Origin: an uncultured Bacilli bacterium | GTDB taxonomy: Bacteria > Bacillota_I > Bacilli_A > RF39 > UBA660 | Length of the DNA stretch: 5,557 nt | Direction: 5' to 3' | Assembly: GCA_951800155.1 (NCBI GenBank) | Contig: CATOJL010000092.1 | Span: forward strand, 1-5,557 | Shown here: one piece after another, positions 1 through 4,976 of the stretch | Position numbering within the stretch: the first letter of the stretch is position 1 | Layout of the letters: each line of letters begins with the position of its first letter | Notes under the pieces: generated by a model | The model's database searches: none | Told to the model about the DNA's origin: nothing | Seen by the model: the letters and a program-made list of their open reading frames with translations, nothing else | Translations under genes and position numbers: made by a program

Positions 1-37
1 TAAAAATTTTTATCATTTTCTCATAACTTAAACAACA

Positions 38-613
38 TCATTTACTTTCTCTTAGTTCTATTTCTGCCTTTCTAACATAATAATTGTTTTCTTTCATAGG
101 AATTGTATACTTGGCTATCACATTTTTCATTTCTTCTATATTCCTGTATACTCTATTTATGGTATAACACTTTTCTTCTATTTCAATATAAATATGTTTA
201 TCATTGACTAACTGTACTGCGATTTCATCCTCTTGATTCGCATAAACAATTATATGATCATCTATTCTCAATAACTCCTCATACTGCATATATTCTAGTA
301 ACTTCTTAGCATCTTTTATGGATTCAATTTTACAATTTACTTTTCCTTGTTTTAGAATTTCTCTATTTTTTCCATATTCTTTATATTTGTATTCTATTTG
401 TTTTTTTTCTTTATCTGGTTCTATTATATCTCTAATTAAAACACAGTGGTCTAATTGTACTAAATAATTCTCCTCTTTATATCTCTTCTCTAGCATATAA
501 ATATCCCTAATATCATATTGCCGTACCTCCTTGAAACCAAATTTTTTCAATTGTTCATTCAGTTGTTCGAAAGAGCAAGCAACTTCTACTGTTATTTCCT
601 TCTCAAATTTCAT
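38..613 (-). CDS. CYTH-domain-like protein of unknown substrate
   Basis: This 191-aa protein looks like a CYTH (adenylate cyclase class IV / thiamine triphosphatase-like) beta-barrel protein, a fold that binds triphosphates and metal through charged residues in its tunnel. Supporting features are an acidic first strand (EKEITVEV, residues 4-11), YDIRDIYM at 33-40, VLIRD near 58-62, the basic/acidic strand IEYKYKEYG at 73-81, and a late strand IYIEIEEK at 141-148 resembling the family's 'LG-x-hxEhE' strand. The usual N-terminal ExExK signature is not intact (E4-x-E6-x-T8), so catalysis is uncertain. The reading frame could open at a TTG at 619, but the ATG at 613 sits about 9 nt after GGAAG (620-630 region), a better spacing, so I start there. 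It lies 113 bp downstream of the glycosylase-like gene in the same direction with no terminator between them. It ends with TGA. No clear terminator is visible in the last 37 bases. Confidence 0.62.
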   Translation of the reverse strand: MKFEKEITVEVACSFEQLNEQLKKFGFKEVRQYDIRDIYMLEKRYKEENYLVQLDHCVLIRDIIEPDKEKKQIEYKYKEYGKNREILKQGKVNCKIESIKDAKKLLEYMQYEELLRIDDHIIVYANQEDEIAVQLVNDKHIYIEIEEKCYTINRVYRNIEEMKNVIAKYTIPMKENNYYVRKAEIELRESK

Positions 614-726
614 AAACAAACACTTCCTCTCTAAAAAATAGTCCTTTATTCTTCCCTATTTGTCTTAATGTATCACTCTTGATTTCCTTTTGAAACTATA
701 AATAGCATTTTTTAACATATTTTTTT

Positions 727-1404
727 CTATATTTTAATCGATGAATCACAGGTTCTTATTTCCTTTTTTATAATCCATTGAATATCTTCGATGGATTTAT
801 CCATATTGAATATGCCATTGCCAACAGGGTAATAGACAGGATATACTTTATATGTTTTGTTATTGATCTCTAAATCATGACTTATCTTTCTATTTTCTGA
901 CACAGCTATTTTTTTATGCAAAAGAATAGAACTCACCTGATTTCCAAAAGTGATAATTACCTTAGGTTGAATGATTTCTATTTCTTTACATAATAGATCA
1001 AGGTATTTTTCTAAAACCCTATCTGGAAGAGGTCTAGCATCAACTTGTGTGCATTTTCCTAAATTTGTTATAAATACACGACTCTTATATACGGCCTCAT
1101 AAACCAGATCACAAAAAGCATAATCCCAATCTTTGGGTTTTTTCTCCAAAATTTGCTGATACATTTCTTCATCTATTACACCTATTTGATAAAAAAGTTT
1201 CCATATATTTTTAGTACTTAGCCAAGGTGATTTTCTCCCTAACCATGCTTTATCACTGGCAATGTTTTTACCGGTTGGATTCATAAACACAAAACAAATA
1301 TCTGGACTTTTGTCACAACCACCATTATAAATAGAATCTAATTCCTTCGCACCATAAGTTTCCTGCAATTTATCATATTCTTGTTTTAAATCATCTAAAG
1401 TCAT
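727..1404 (-). CDS. Uracil-DNA glycosylase superfamily protein (divergent)
   Basis: This 225-aa protein fits the uracil-DNA glycosylase superfamily, whose members cut damaged bases such as uracil from DNA. The clearest match is the central block VFITNLGKC (about 110-118) followed by RPLP, a helix, and QPKVIITFGNQ (146-156); this is the family 4/5-like pattern 'itN..kC...R.P...L...i..i.PkviitfG'. FMNPTGKN (40-47) stands where motif A (GEAPG-like) is expected, and YYPVGNG (191-197) where motif B (HPS-like) is expected, so the usual motif B His appears to be Tyr. The protein has six scattered Cys (30, 37, 98, 118, 139, 209) but not the spacing of the family 4 iron-sulfur ligands. Start choice: AGGATGG about 9 nt before the ATG at 1404. 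It may be an active glycosylase of an unusual subfamily or a related protein with another role; the family placement is firmer than the activity. Confidence 0.7.
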   Translation of the reverse strand: MTLDDLKQEYDKLQETYGAKELDSIYNGGCDKSPDICFVFMNPTGKNIASDKAWLGRKSPWLSTKNIWKLFYQIGVIDEEMYQQILEKKPKDWDYAFCDLVYEAVYKSRVFITNLGKCTQVDARPLPDRVLEKYLDLLCKEIEIIQPKVIITFGNQVSSILLHKKIAVSENRKISHDLEINNKTYKVYPVYYPVGNGIFNMDKSIEDIQWIIKKEIRTCDSSIKI

Positions 1405-1441
1405 ACATCACCATCCTAACGCATTCCATAAATCAATAGAC

Positions 1442-1454
1442 TACTATTATTATA
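1442..1454 (-). promoter_or_regulatory. Possible -10 box for the glycosylase-like gene
   Basis: On the minus strand a perfect TATAAT occupies 1454 to 1449, which would start transcription near 1442 and leave a leader of about 38 nt before the ATG at 1404. There is no good TTGACA-like box 16-18 nt upstream (ACAAAA is the nearest) and no TG extension. In DNA this AT-rich a single hexamer is weak evidence. Confidence 0.3.
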
Positions 1455-1503
1455 GATATAAATGCCAGCTATTTTGTTTCTATATTTTTCTAAATGCTTT
1501 CTA

Positions 1504-1529
1504 TTGACACATCATTGATCTACTATAAT
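1504..1529 (+). promoter_or_regulatory. Promoter-like boxes on the plus strand, short spacer
   Basis: TTGACA at 1504-1509 and TATAAT at 1524-1529 are both perfect sigma-70/sigma-A hexamers, but the spacer is 14 bp, below the usual 16-18. If used, transcription would run rightward through the inverted repeats at 1546-1600 toward a T6 run at about 1608-1613, against all surrounding genes. No plus-strand gene lies downstream. It could drive a small RNA or be chance. Confidence 0.22.
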
Positions 1530-1598
1530 TTTTTATCTTGCCCGCTTCCTTTGCCATTTTCTCCTATAGAGAAAGGAACAGGAGTATAAAATTATATA

Positions 1599-1703
1599 CT
1601 ATCTAAATTTTTTAATATCTTCTATGGAAAAGAGATTGTTATACCAATTTTCTATTTGTTCCCTTTCTAAAAAGATACTTTTTATGATTAAATTCCTATT
1701 CAT
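1599..1703 (-). CDS. Possible 34-aa small protein overlapping the upstream gene
   Basis: A 34-codon frame starts at an ATG (1703-1701) that overlaps the last codons and TAG stop of the preceding 79-aa gene, a layout compatible with translational coupling. The translation begins MNRNLIIKSIFLERE and continues through QIENWYNNLF to end at TAG (1601-1599). Its mix of charged, hydrophobic and aromatic residues reads like a helical protein rather than random AT-rich sequence. A TAA lies directly upstream in frame, so it is not the tail of a longer frame. GGGGAG lies about 16 nt before the ATG, which is far for a ribosome-binding site. I do not recognise a family. It could be a genuine small protein, the remnant of a longer gene, or chance. 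Confidence 0.3.
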   Translation of the reverse strand: MNRNLIIKSIFLEREQIENWYNNLFSIEDIKKFR

Positions 1704-1932
1704 TTAAAAAATCTATTTTCTCCCCACTCCAATCCTCTTCTGGATCAAAGTGATGTTCTAGTTCCCACTTTTTATGATTATCTCTTGCGTTTTTTACCGC
1801 TTCACAATTGTTATTAAAAGTAGCACTCGCTCCCTCTGTTACAACAAAAAAAGGTAAATCATATTCTTTAGCAAGTTCTTTTACTTCTTGGCAAAATTTT
1901 CTTGCTTTTTCTATTTTTTTCATATCCTCCAT
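1696..1932 (-). CDS. Small conserved-looking protein with FFVVTEGAS motif, unknown function
   Basis: This is a small acidic cytosolic protein of 78 residues from the start chosen here. An N-terminal amphipathic helix (MEDMKKIEKARKFCQEVKEL) leads to the strand-turn LPFFVVTEGASAT and NNNCEAVKNARDNHKKWE, and it ends with FDPEEDW. From memory, small proteins with the same 'LPFFVVT-GAS ... EAV-NAR' pattern occur in many Bacillota without an assigned function; I cannot name a Pfam family with certainty. The frame is open to an ATG at 1959, but that ATG lies within the TATAATG of the likely promoter and has no ribosome-binding site. The ATG at 1932 has GGAGG at 1945-1941 with an 8-nt spacer. The gene appears to be transcribed on its own, after the terminator of the dehydrogenase gene, and may be coupled to the 34-codon frame that overlaps its stop. 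Confidence 0.72.
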   Translation of the reverse strand: MEDMKKIEKARKFCQEVKELAKEYDLPFFVVTEGASATFNNNCEAVKNARDNHKKWELEHHFDPEEDWSGEKIDFLNE

Positions 1933-1940
1933 ACATGAAT

Positions 1941-1945
1941 CCTCC
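1941..1945 (-). promoter_or_regulatory. GGAGG ribosome-binding site that fixes the start at 1932
   Basis: A full GGAGG core lies 8 nt before the ATG at 1932-1930 on the minus strand. The more upstream ATG at 1959 has no comparable site. A second GGAGG (1931-1927 region) lies too close to the next ATG (1923) to serve it. Confidence 0.75.
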
Positions 1946-1957
1946 ATTTCTACTATC

Positions 1958-1988
1958 ATTATATCATCGTTCCATTTGTTTTAAACAA
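1958..1988 (-). promoter_or_regulatory. Extended -10 promoter for the small FFVVTEGAS gene
   Basis: The minus strand carries TGATATAAT at 1966 to 1958, a perfect extended -10 element (TGnTATAAT). A weak -35-like TTGTTT lies at 1988 to 1983 with a long 19-bp spacer, which is acceptable when the extended -10 is present. Predicted initiation is near 1951, giving a leader of about 18 nt that contains the GGAGG site and excludes the ATG at 1959. It sits directly after the terminator of the preceding gene. Confidence 0.55.
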
Positions 1989-1989
1989 A
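1975..1989. repeat. Perfect 15-bp palindrome over the promoter's upstream part
   Basis: TTTGTTTTAAACAAA is a perfect inverted repeat of 7 bp around one central base. It covers the -35 position of the promoter at 1958-1988 and partly shares the A/T run of the neighbouring terminator. It could be an operator for a dimeric repressor, or a by-product of the AT-rich terminator tail. Confidence 0.3.
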
Positions 1990-2022
1990 AAAAACTTATT
2001 CAAAGAATATTTGATAAGTTTT
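1987..2022 (-). terminator. Rho-independent terminator of the dehydrogenase gene
   Basis: AAAACTTAT (1991-1999) pairs with ATAAGTTTT (2014-2022), and CAAA (2001-2004) with TTTG (2010-2013) across a one-base bulge and a 5-base loop. On the minus strand the stem is followed by a run of eight T (four in the stem). The stem includes the last codons and TAA stop (1998-1996) of the dehydrogenase gene. It is AT-rich, so termination may be incomplete. Confidence 0.75.
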
Positions 2023-2781
2023 AGCACAAACAGTTTGCACGAAAGGAGCTCTATAAATAGAATGCGTATGTTTATCTTTTATTGCATCTAAAATGCTTCC
2101 CTCAATCGATCGTAAACTTTTCTTCTCTATATACTTTTCTAAGAATCTCTCTTTTTGGTGTATTCTATTTATACACTCTGAAAAATAAGAATCTACATCC
2201 ATCCACTCATATTTATTTTGAAACATAACTTGATTGAATCCTGTATGGTAAAGTCCCGGTTCTATAACAGCCACTTCTATTTTAGAATGTAGATATTTTA
2301 ACTCTTTTCTAAGTGTACGCGCTAATGTAGAAATACTTGCCTTAGTTGCTGAATAGCTTCCTAAAAAAGGAAGGGGATAAATAGCCGCTAAAGAGGACAT
2401 AAAAATAATTTTTCCTTTATTTTTTTCAATCATATTTGCAATCACAATTTGCACTAATTCAAAATTAGAAAAAACATTTACCTCAAAATTTTGACGAACA
2501 AGATTCATATCTATTTCCGAAATACTTCCCCCATAACCAACAGCACCATTACAAACCAATATATCTAAATCTAAATGAAGTAATTTTTCCCTATCTTGCT
2601 TATCAGTTACATCAATTTTCATACAATGAACATTTTTATCTTTTCTATATTTTTCTTTTACAACCTCTAATTGTGTTTCTGTATGCACAGTGACATAGAT
2701 TTCATATTTTTTATGTTTTAATTTTTCAATAACTCCACAAATTATTCCACTTCTTGCTCCAGTAAATAAAATTGTTTTCAT
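1996..2781 (-). CDS. Short-chain dehydrogenase/reductase (SDR)
   Basis: This 261-aa classical SDR is expected to oxidise or reduce a hydroxyl/carbonyl group in the cytosol with NAD(H) or NADP(H); the substrate cannot be inferred. The Rossmann nucleotide motif is TGARSGII (7-14), with Ile where the third Gly of TGxxxGxG normally stands. D57 in KIDVTD would hold the adenine, and CNGA (77-80) replaces the usual NNAG. The catalytic set is present: N102, S130, Y143 and K147 in YSATK, followed by EPG (174-176). Length is typical of the family. Arg10 in the glycine loop would favour NADP(H), by analogy with other SDRs. Ribosome-binding site AAGGGTG lies about 5 nt before the ATG. The gene begins only 25 bp after the ligase terminator, with no room for a normal promoter and leader, so it may rely on readthrough or on a promoter inside the ligase gene. 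Confidence 0.88.
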   Translation of the reverse strand: MKTILFTGARSGIICGVIEKLKHKKYEIYVTVHTETQLEVVKEKYRKDKNVHCMKIDVTDKQDREKLLHLDLDILVCNGAVGYGGSISEIDMNLVRQNFEVNVFSNFELVQIVIANMIEKNKGKIIFMSSLAAIYPLPFLGSYSATKASISTLARTLRKELKYLHSKIEVAVIEPGLYHTGFNQVMFQNKYEWMDVDSYFSECINRIHQKERFLEKYIEKKSLRSIEGSILDAIKDKHTHSIYRAPFVQTVCAKTYQIFFE

Positions 2782-2805
2782 AACATCACCCTTTTTAGTA
2801 TAAAC

Positions 2806-2849
2806 AAAAAAAGAGCAATATTACCTACATGTATAGATTACGCTCTTTT
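2806..2849 (-). terminator. Rho-independent terminator after the formate-THF ligase gene
   Basis: AAAAGAGC (2809-2816) pairs exactly with GCTCTTTT (2842-2849), extended by AAT/ATT after a small bulge, around a loop of about 20-25 nt that contains the palindrome TACATGTA (2826-2833). On the minus strand the stem is followed by an unbroken T run (seven T, 2812-2806). The TAA stop of the ligase (2850-2848) overlaps the base of the stem. The long loop suggests a moderate-strength terminator that may let some transcription pass into the dehydrogenase gene. Confidence 0.72.
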
Positions 2850-4410
2850 AAAAAATTATTCTACGATTGCTTTTTTTATAATCCTCTATCTTCATCTGAT
2901 AAAGTCTAGCATCCTTTGTCAATCCCGGAAGTGTCAAAATATTGCCTAAATAAACGACTATAAACTCTGCACCATTGCATAATTTAATGTCCCGAACAGT
3001 AACTGTATAATCTTTAGGATATCCCAATTTTTTTTCATCATCGGATATAGACATTGGTGTTTTTGCTATACAGATTGGATAGGGAGTTTGTTTCCATTCT
3101 TCTATCTTTTGTTTAGCTTTTTCTGTGTATTCTATTTTACTAGCCCCTAAATGGTGCAAAACCTTTTCTACCTTTGTTTGCAAAGACTCTTCTAAAGAAT
3201 ATAAATAATGAATTTCACTTTTATTTTCTAAAGAAGCAAGTACTTTTTGAGCAAATAAAATAGCTCCTTTACTTCCATCTTTAAAACTTGTAGAAATCGT
3301 AAAAGGAATGTTCTTCTTTGTTACATATTCTTCAATATAGGAAATATCTTCTTCCAAATCATCATCAAATTGATTTAAAACAACGAGGACATTTGAACAC
3401 AAGTTCTTCATATTATCTAGATGAAAATCTAAATTAGAAATTCCTTTTTGTAAATCACCTTCTCCATTATATTGTAAAGCTCGAACTGTTACATTGACAA
3501 CAACTAAGTCAAGAGGCATCCCCTGTCTTGTCAATAAATCGACAAATTTAAACCCTCCTAAGTCCGAACCAAATCCAGCTTCTGTAATTACATAATCTGC
3601 TACTGTAAGGGCAAGGTTTAGGGATATATAAGAGCTACAACCATGGGCTACATTGGCAAATGGTCCTCCATGAACAAGTGATAAATTTCCCTCATGTGTT
3701 AAAACCGCATTGGGCAGGAAAGCATCTTTTAGTAAAATACATATAGCATCTATACAATGTAAATCTTTTACATAAAGCCTTTCGCCTCTTTTGTTTTTTG
3801 CTATATAGATATTTCCAATTCTTCTATATAAATCTTCTTCATCTTTACTTAAACATAGAACTGCCATCAACTCTGATGCAGCTGTAATTACGAAATGTTC
3901 TTTTCGTTTTAAATCCTTTTTTATCGAAATCTCTACATCCCGTAAAGAACGATCATTTAAATCAATACATCTTTGAAAAACAATAGAATCCATATCTATT
4001 TCTAATTCATTTCCATAGTATAAATGATTGTCAATCGCAGCACTAATTAAATTATTCGCACAAGTAATGGCATGCATATCTCCTGTAAAATGAAGATTAA
4101 TATCATTTACAGGTTCAATGATACTTTCCCCTCCACCACAGGCCCCTCCCTTTCTTCCAAATACAGGTCCTAAGGAAGGCTCACGAAGTACGGCTATACT
4201 TTTTTTTTCAAGCGAACACAATGCATCTGTGAGTCCAATACTCATCGTTGTTTTTCCTTCTCCATAAGGAGTTGGATTGATCGATGTCATTAAAATTAAT
4301 TTCCCTTTTTTATTTTTTCTTTTTTCAATAGACAATTTTGCTTTATTATATCCATAAAAATAGAAATCTTCTTCTAAAAAACCATAAGTCTTTAAAACAT
4401 CTTTTAACAA
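2848..4410 (-). CDS. fhs: Formate-tetrahydrofolate ligase, short divergent form
   Basis: Formate-tetrahydrofolate ligase joins formate to THF using ATP, giving 10-formyl-THF for purine and formyl-methionine synthesis or acetogenic carbon flow. Diagnostic blocks are the P-loop NPTPYGEGKTT (45-55), LREPSLGP (75-82), INLHFTGD (104-111), HGGPFANVAHGC (247-258), EAGFGSDLG (277-285), TVRAL (308-312), NQF (346-348) and SDDEKKLG (456-463). At 520 aa it is shorter than the usual 550-560. It lacks about 15 N-terminal residues and has a trimmed segment after TVRAL. Several residues differ from the typical enzyme: F287 for a conserved Glu in GAEKF, N315 for His in ALKxHG, F376 where the pterin-stacking Trp (W412 in Moorella) is expected, and LTLPGLT for MTMPGLP. 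The start is TTG at 4410, with AAGGG 6 nt upstream and an in-frame TAG five codons before it. It is last in the operon after the 172-aa gene (33-bp gap). Confidence 0.93.
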   Translation of the reverse strand: MLKDVLKTYGFLEEDFYFYGYNKAKLSIEKRKNKKGKLILMTSINPTPYGEGKTTMSIGLTDALCSLEKKSIAVLREPSLGPVFGRKGGACGGGESIIEPVNDINLHFTGDMHAITCANNLISAAIDNHLYYGNELEIDMDSIVFQRCIDLNDRSLRDVEISIKKDLKRKEHFVITAASELMAVLCLSKDEEDLYRRIGNIYIAKNKRGERLYVKDLHCIDAICILLKDAFLPNAVLTHEGNLSLVHGGPFANVAHGCSSYISLNLALTVADYVITEAGFGSDLGGFKFVDLLTRQGMPLDLVVVNVTVRALQYNGEGDLQKGISNLDFHLDNMKNLCSNVLVVLNQFDDDLEEDISYIEEYVTKKNIPFTISTSFKDGSKGAILFAQKVLASLENKSEIHYLYSLEESLQTKVEKVLHHLGASKIEYTEKAKQKIEEWKQTPYPICIAKTPMSISDDEKKLGYPKDYTVTVRDIKLCNGAEFIVVYLGNILTLPGLTKDARLYQMKIEDYKKSNRRIIF

Positions 4411-4416
4411 TGAAAT

Positions 4417-4421
4417 CCCTT
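4417..4421 (-). promoter_or_regulatory. AAGGG ribosome-binding site for the TTG start of fhs
   Basis: On the minus strand AAGGG ends 6 nt before the TTG at 4410-4408. An in-frame TAG lies upstream and no ATG occurs before conserved ligase sequence begins, so this site settles the TTG start. A TTG start usually lowers translation compared with ATG. Confidence 0.7.
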
Positions 4422-4443
4422 CTTTCTAAATAGAAGAAAAGGA

Positions 4444-4962
4444 TCATCCACACTTTATCTTTTGTTTTTCCTTTTCTACCATAGTAACATTTTCATTTTT
4501 TTCTTCATACAACTGTAAGTACCTTTTCAAAAATTCGACTGGTCTATAATCTTTTTCATTTATTTTTCTTAGAAAATCAGCACGATTTTCTCCCTCAACA
4601 TCAACTAGTATAGTAAGACCTTCTATCTCATCCATATGTTTTCGTAACTCTTTTACCTGAAATTTACTTAAAAAACTTGGAAGAAAAACGATATACAACC
4701 TCTTTTCTACCTCTTCAATTTCAATAGCACTATTAGCAAATAAAACATTTCCATCTTTTGTAAGTTGCACTAATCCAGTATACCAATCATTAGAAATACC
4801 TTCAAAAAATACAGGATCCCGATCTTTTAACCATCCAAAATATTTTTCATGTTCTACACAATTGGGGAATCTTTTAATTCCTAGCATAAATCCTTCAGAT
4901 TTCCAACAAGGATATTCTTTCGTAATCATATAAAATACATAATCCTTTATTTCTTCTATCAT
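4444..4962 (-). CDS. Unrecognised 172-aa protein between asnB and fhs
   Basis: I do not recognise a family for this protein. It is soluble-looking, with no signal peptide or membrane segment. The first half has aromatic-rich stretches (DYVFYMI, WKSEGFMLG, KYFGWL, DWYTGLVQL). The middle holds a hydrophobic strand RLYIVFLPSFL (88-98), then a helix and the second strand LTILVDVEGE (116-125), an alternation suggesting an alpha/beta domain. The C-terminal 30 residues are highly charged (EEKNENVTMVEKEKQKIKCG) and probably disordered. Start: ATG at 4962, with AGGAG at 4976-4972 and a 9-nt spacer. That site overlaps the asnB stop codon, so translation of the two genes is probably linked. fhs follows 33 bp later. 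The context (amide synthesis and one-carbon transfer) suggests a metabolic or accessory role, but this is inference only. The gene ends with TGA. Confidence 0.8.
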   Translation of the reverse strand: MIEEIKDYVFYMITKEYPCWKSEGFMLGIKRFPNCVEHEKYFGWLKDRDPVFFEGISNDWYTGLVQLTKDGNVLFANSAIEIEEVEKRLYIVFLPSFLSKFQVKELRKHMDEIEGLTILVDVEGENRADFLRKINEKDYRPVEFLKRYLQLYEEKNENVTMVEKEKQKIKCG

Positions 4963-4971
4963 CTTTTTCTA

Positions 4972-4976
4972 CTCCT
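4972..4976 (-). promoter_or_regulatory. AGGAG ribosome-binding site overlapping the asnB stop
   Basis: The minus strand reads TAGGAG from 4977 to 4972, so the TAG stop of asnB (4977-4975) forms the first bases of the ribosome-binding site of the 172-aa gene. The ATG follows after 9 nt. This arrangement supports co-transcription and coupled translation. Confidence 0.7.

Larger units (their letters stand above)
1405..1598. other. Intergenic region with inverted repeats, no clear gene
   Basis: About 190 bp separate the small genes from the glycosylase-like gene. It contains TTCCTTT (1546-1552) facing AAAGGAA (1572-1578), with a nested CTC/GAG pair, and an alternative TTTCTC (1558-1563) facing GAGAAA (1569-1574). 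AGTATA (1583-1588) faces TATACT (1595-1600). TTGACA and TATAAT boxes occur on the plus strand at 1504-1529. An 18-codon minus-strand frame (1557-1501) begins inside the first hairpin but its AGGAG is only 3 nt from the ATG. No known RNA family or riboswitch is recognisable by eye, and no run of T follows the stems on the minus strand that would make a normal terminator. Confidence 0.5.

Noticed and set aside
1..37. TAAAAATTTTTA palindrome at the window start as a terminator
   Set aside because: It is a pure A/T palindrome too short to form a stable hairpin, and the window ends there.
614..619. TTG start two codons upstream for the CYTH-like protein
   Set aside because: The TTG lies only about 3-5 nt after the GGAAG site, while the ATG at 613 has normal spacing.
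614..726. Promoter or terminator between the glycosylase-like and CYTH-like genes
   Set aside because: Only a small CTATTTATAG palindrome and a poor TGATACATT box are present; neither is convincing in such AT-rich DNA.
1405..1703. Remnant of a transposase or other mobile element
   Set aside because: No terminal inverted repeats, target duplications or recognisable transposase residues were found; the short frames there do not match a family I know.
1696..1959. 87-aa version of the small FFVVTEGAS protein
   Set aside because: Its ATG is part of the likely -10 element and lacks a ribosome-binding site; the ATG at 1932 has GGAGG with an 8-nt spacer.
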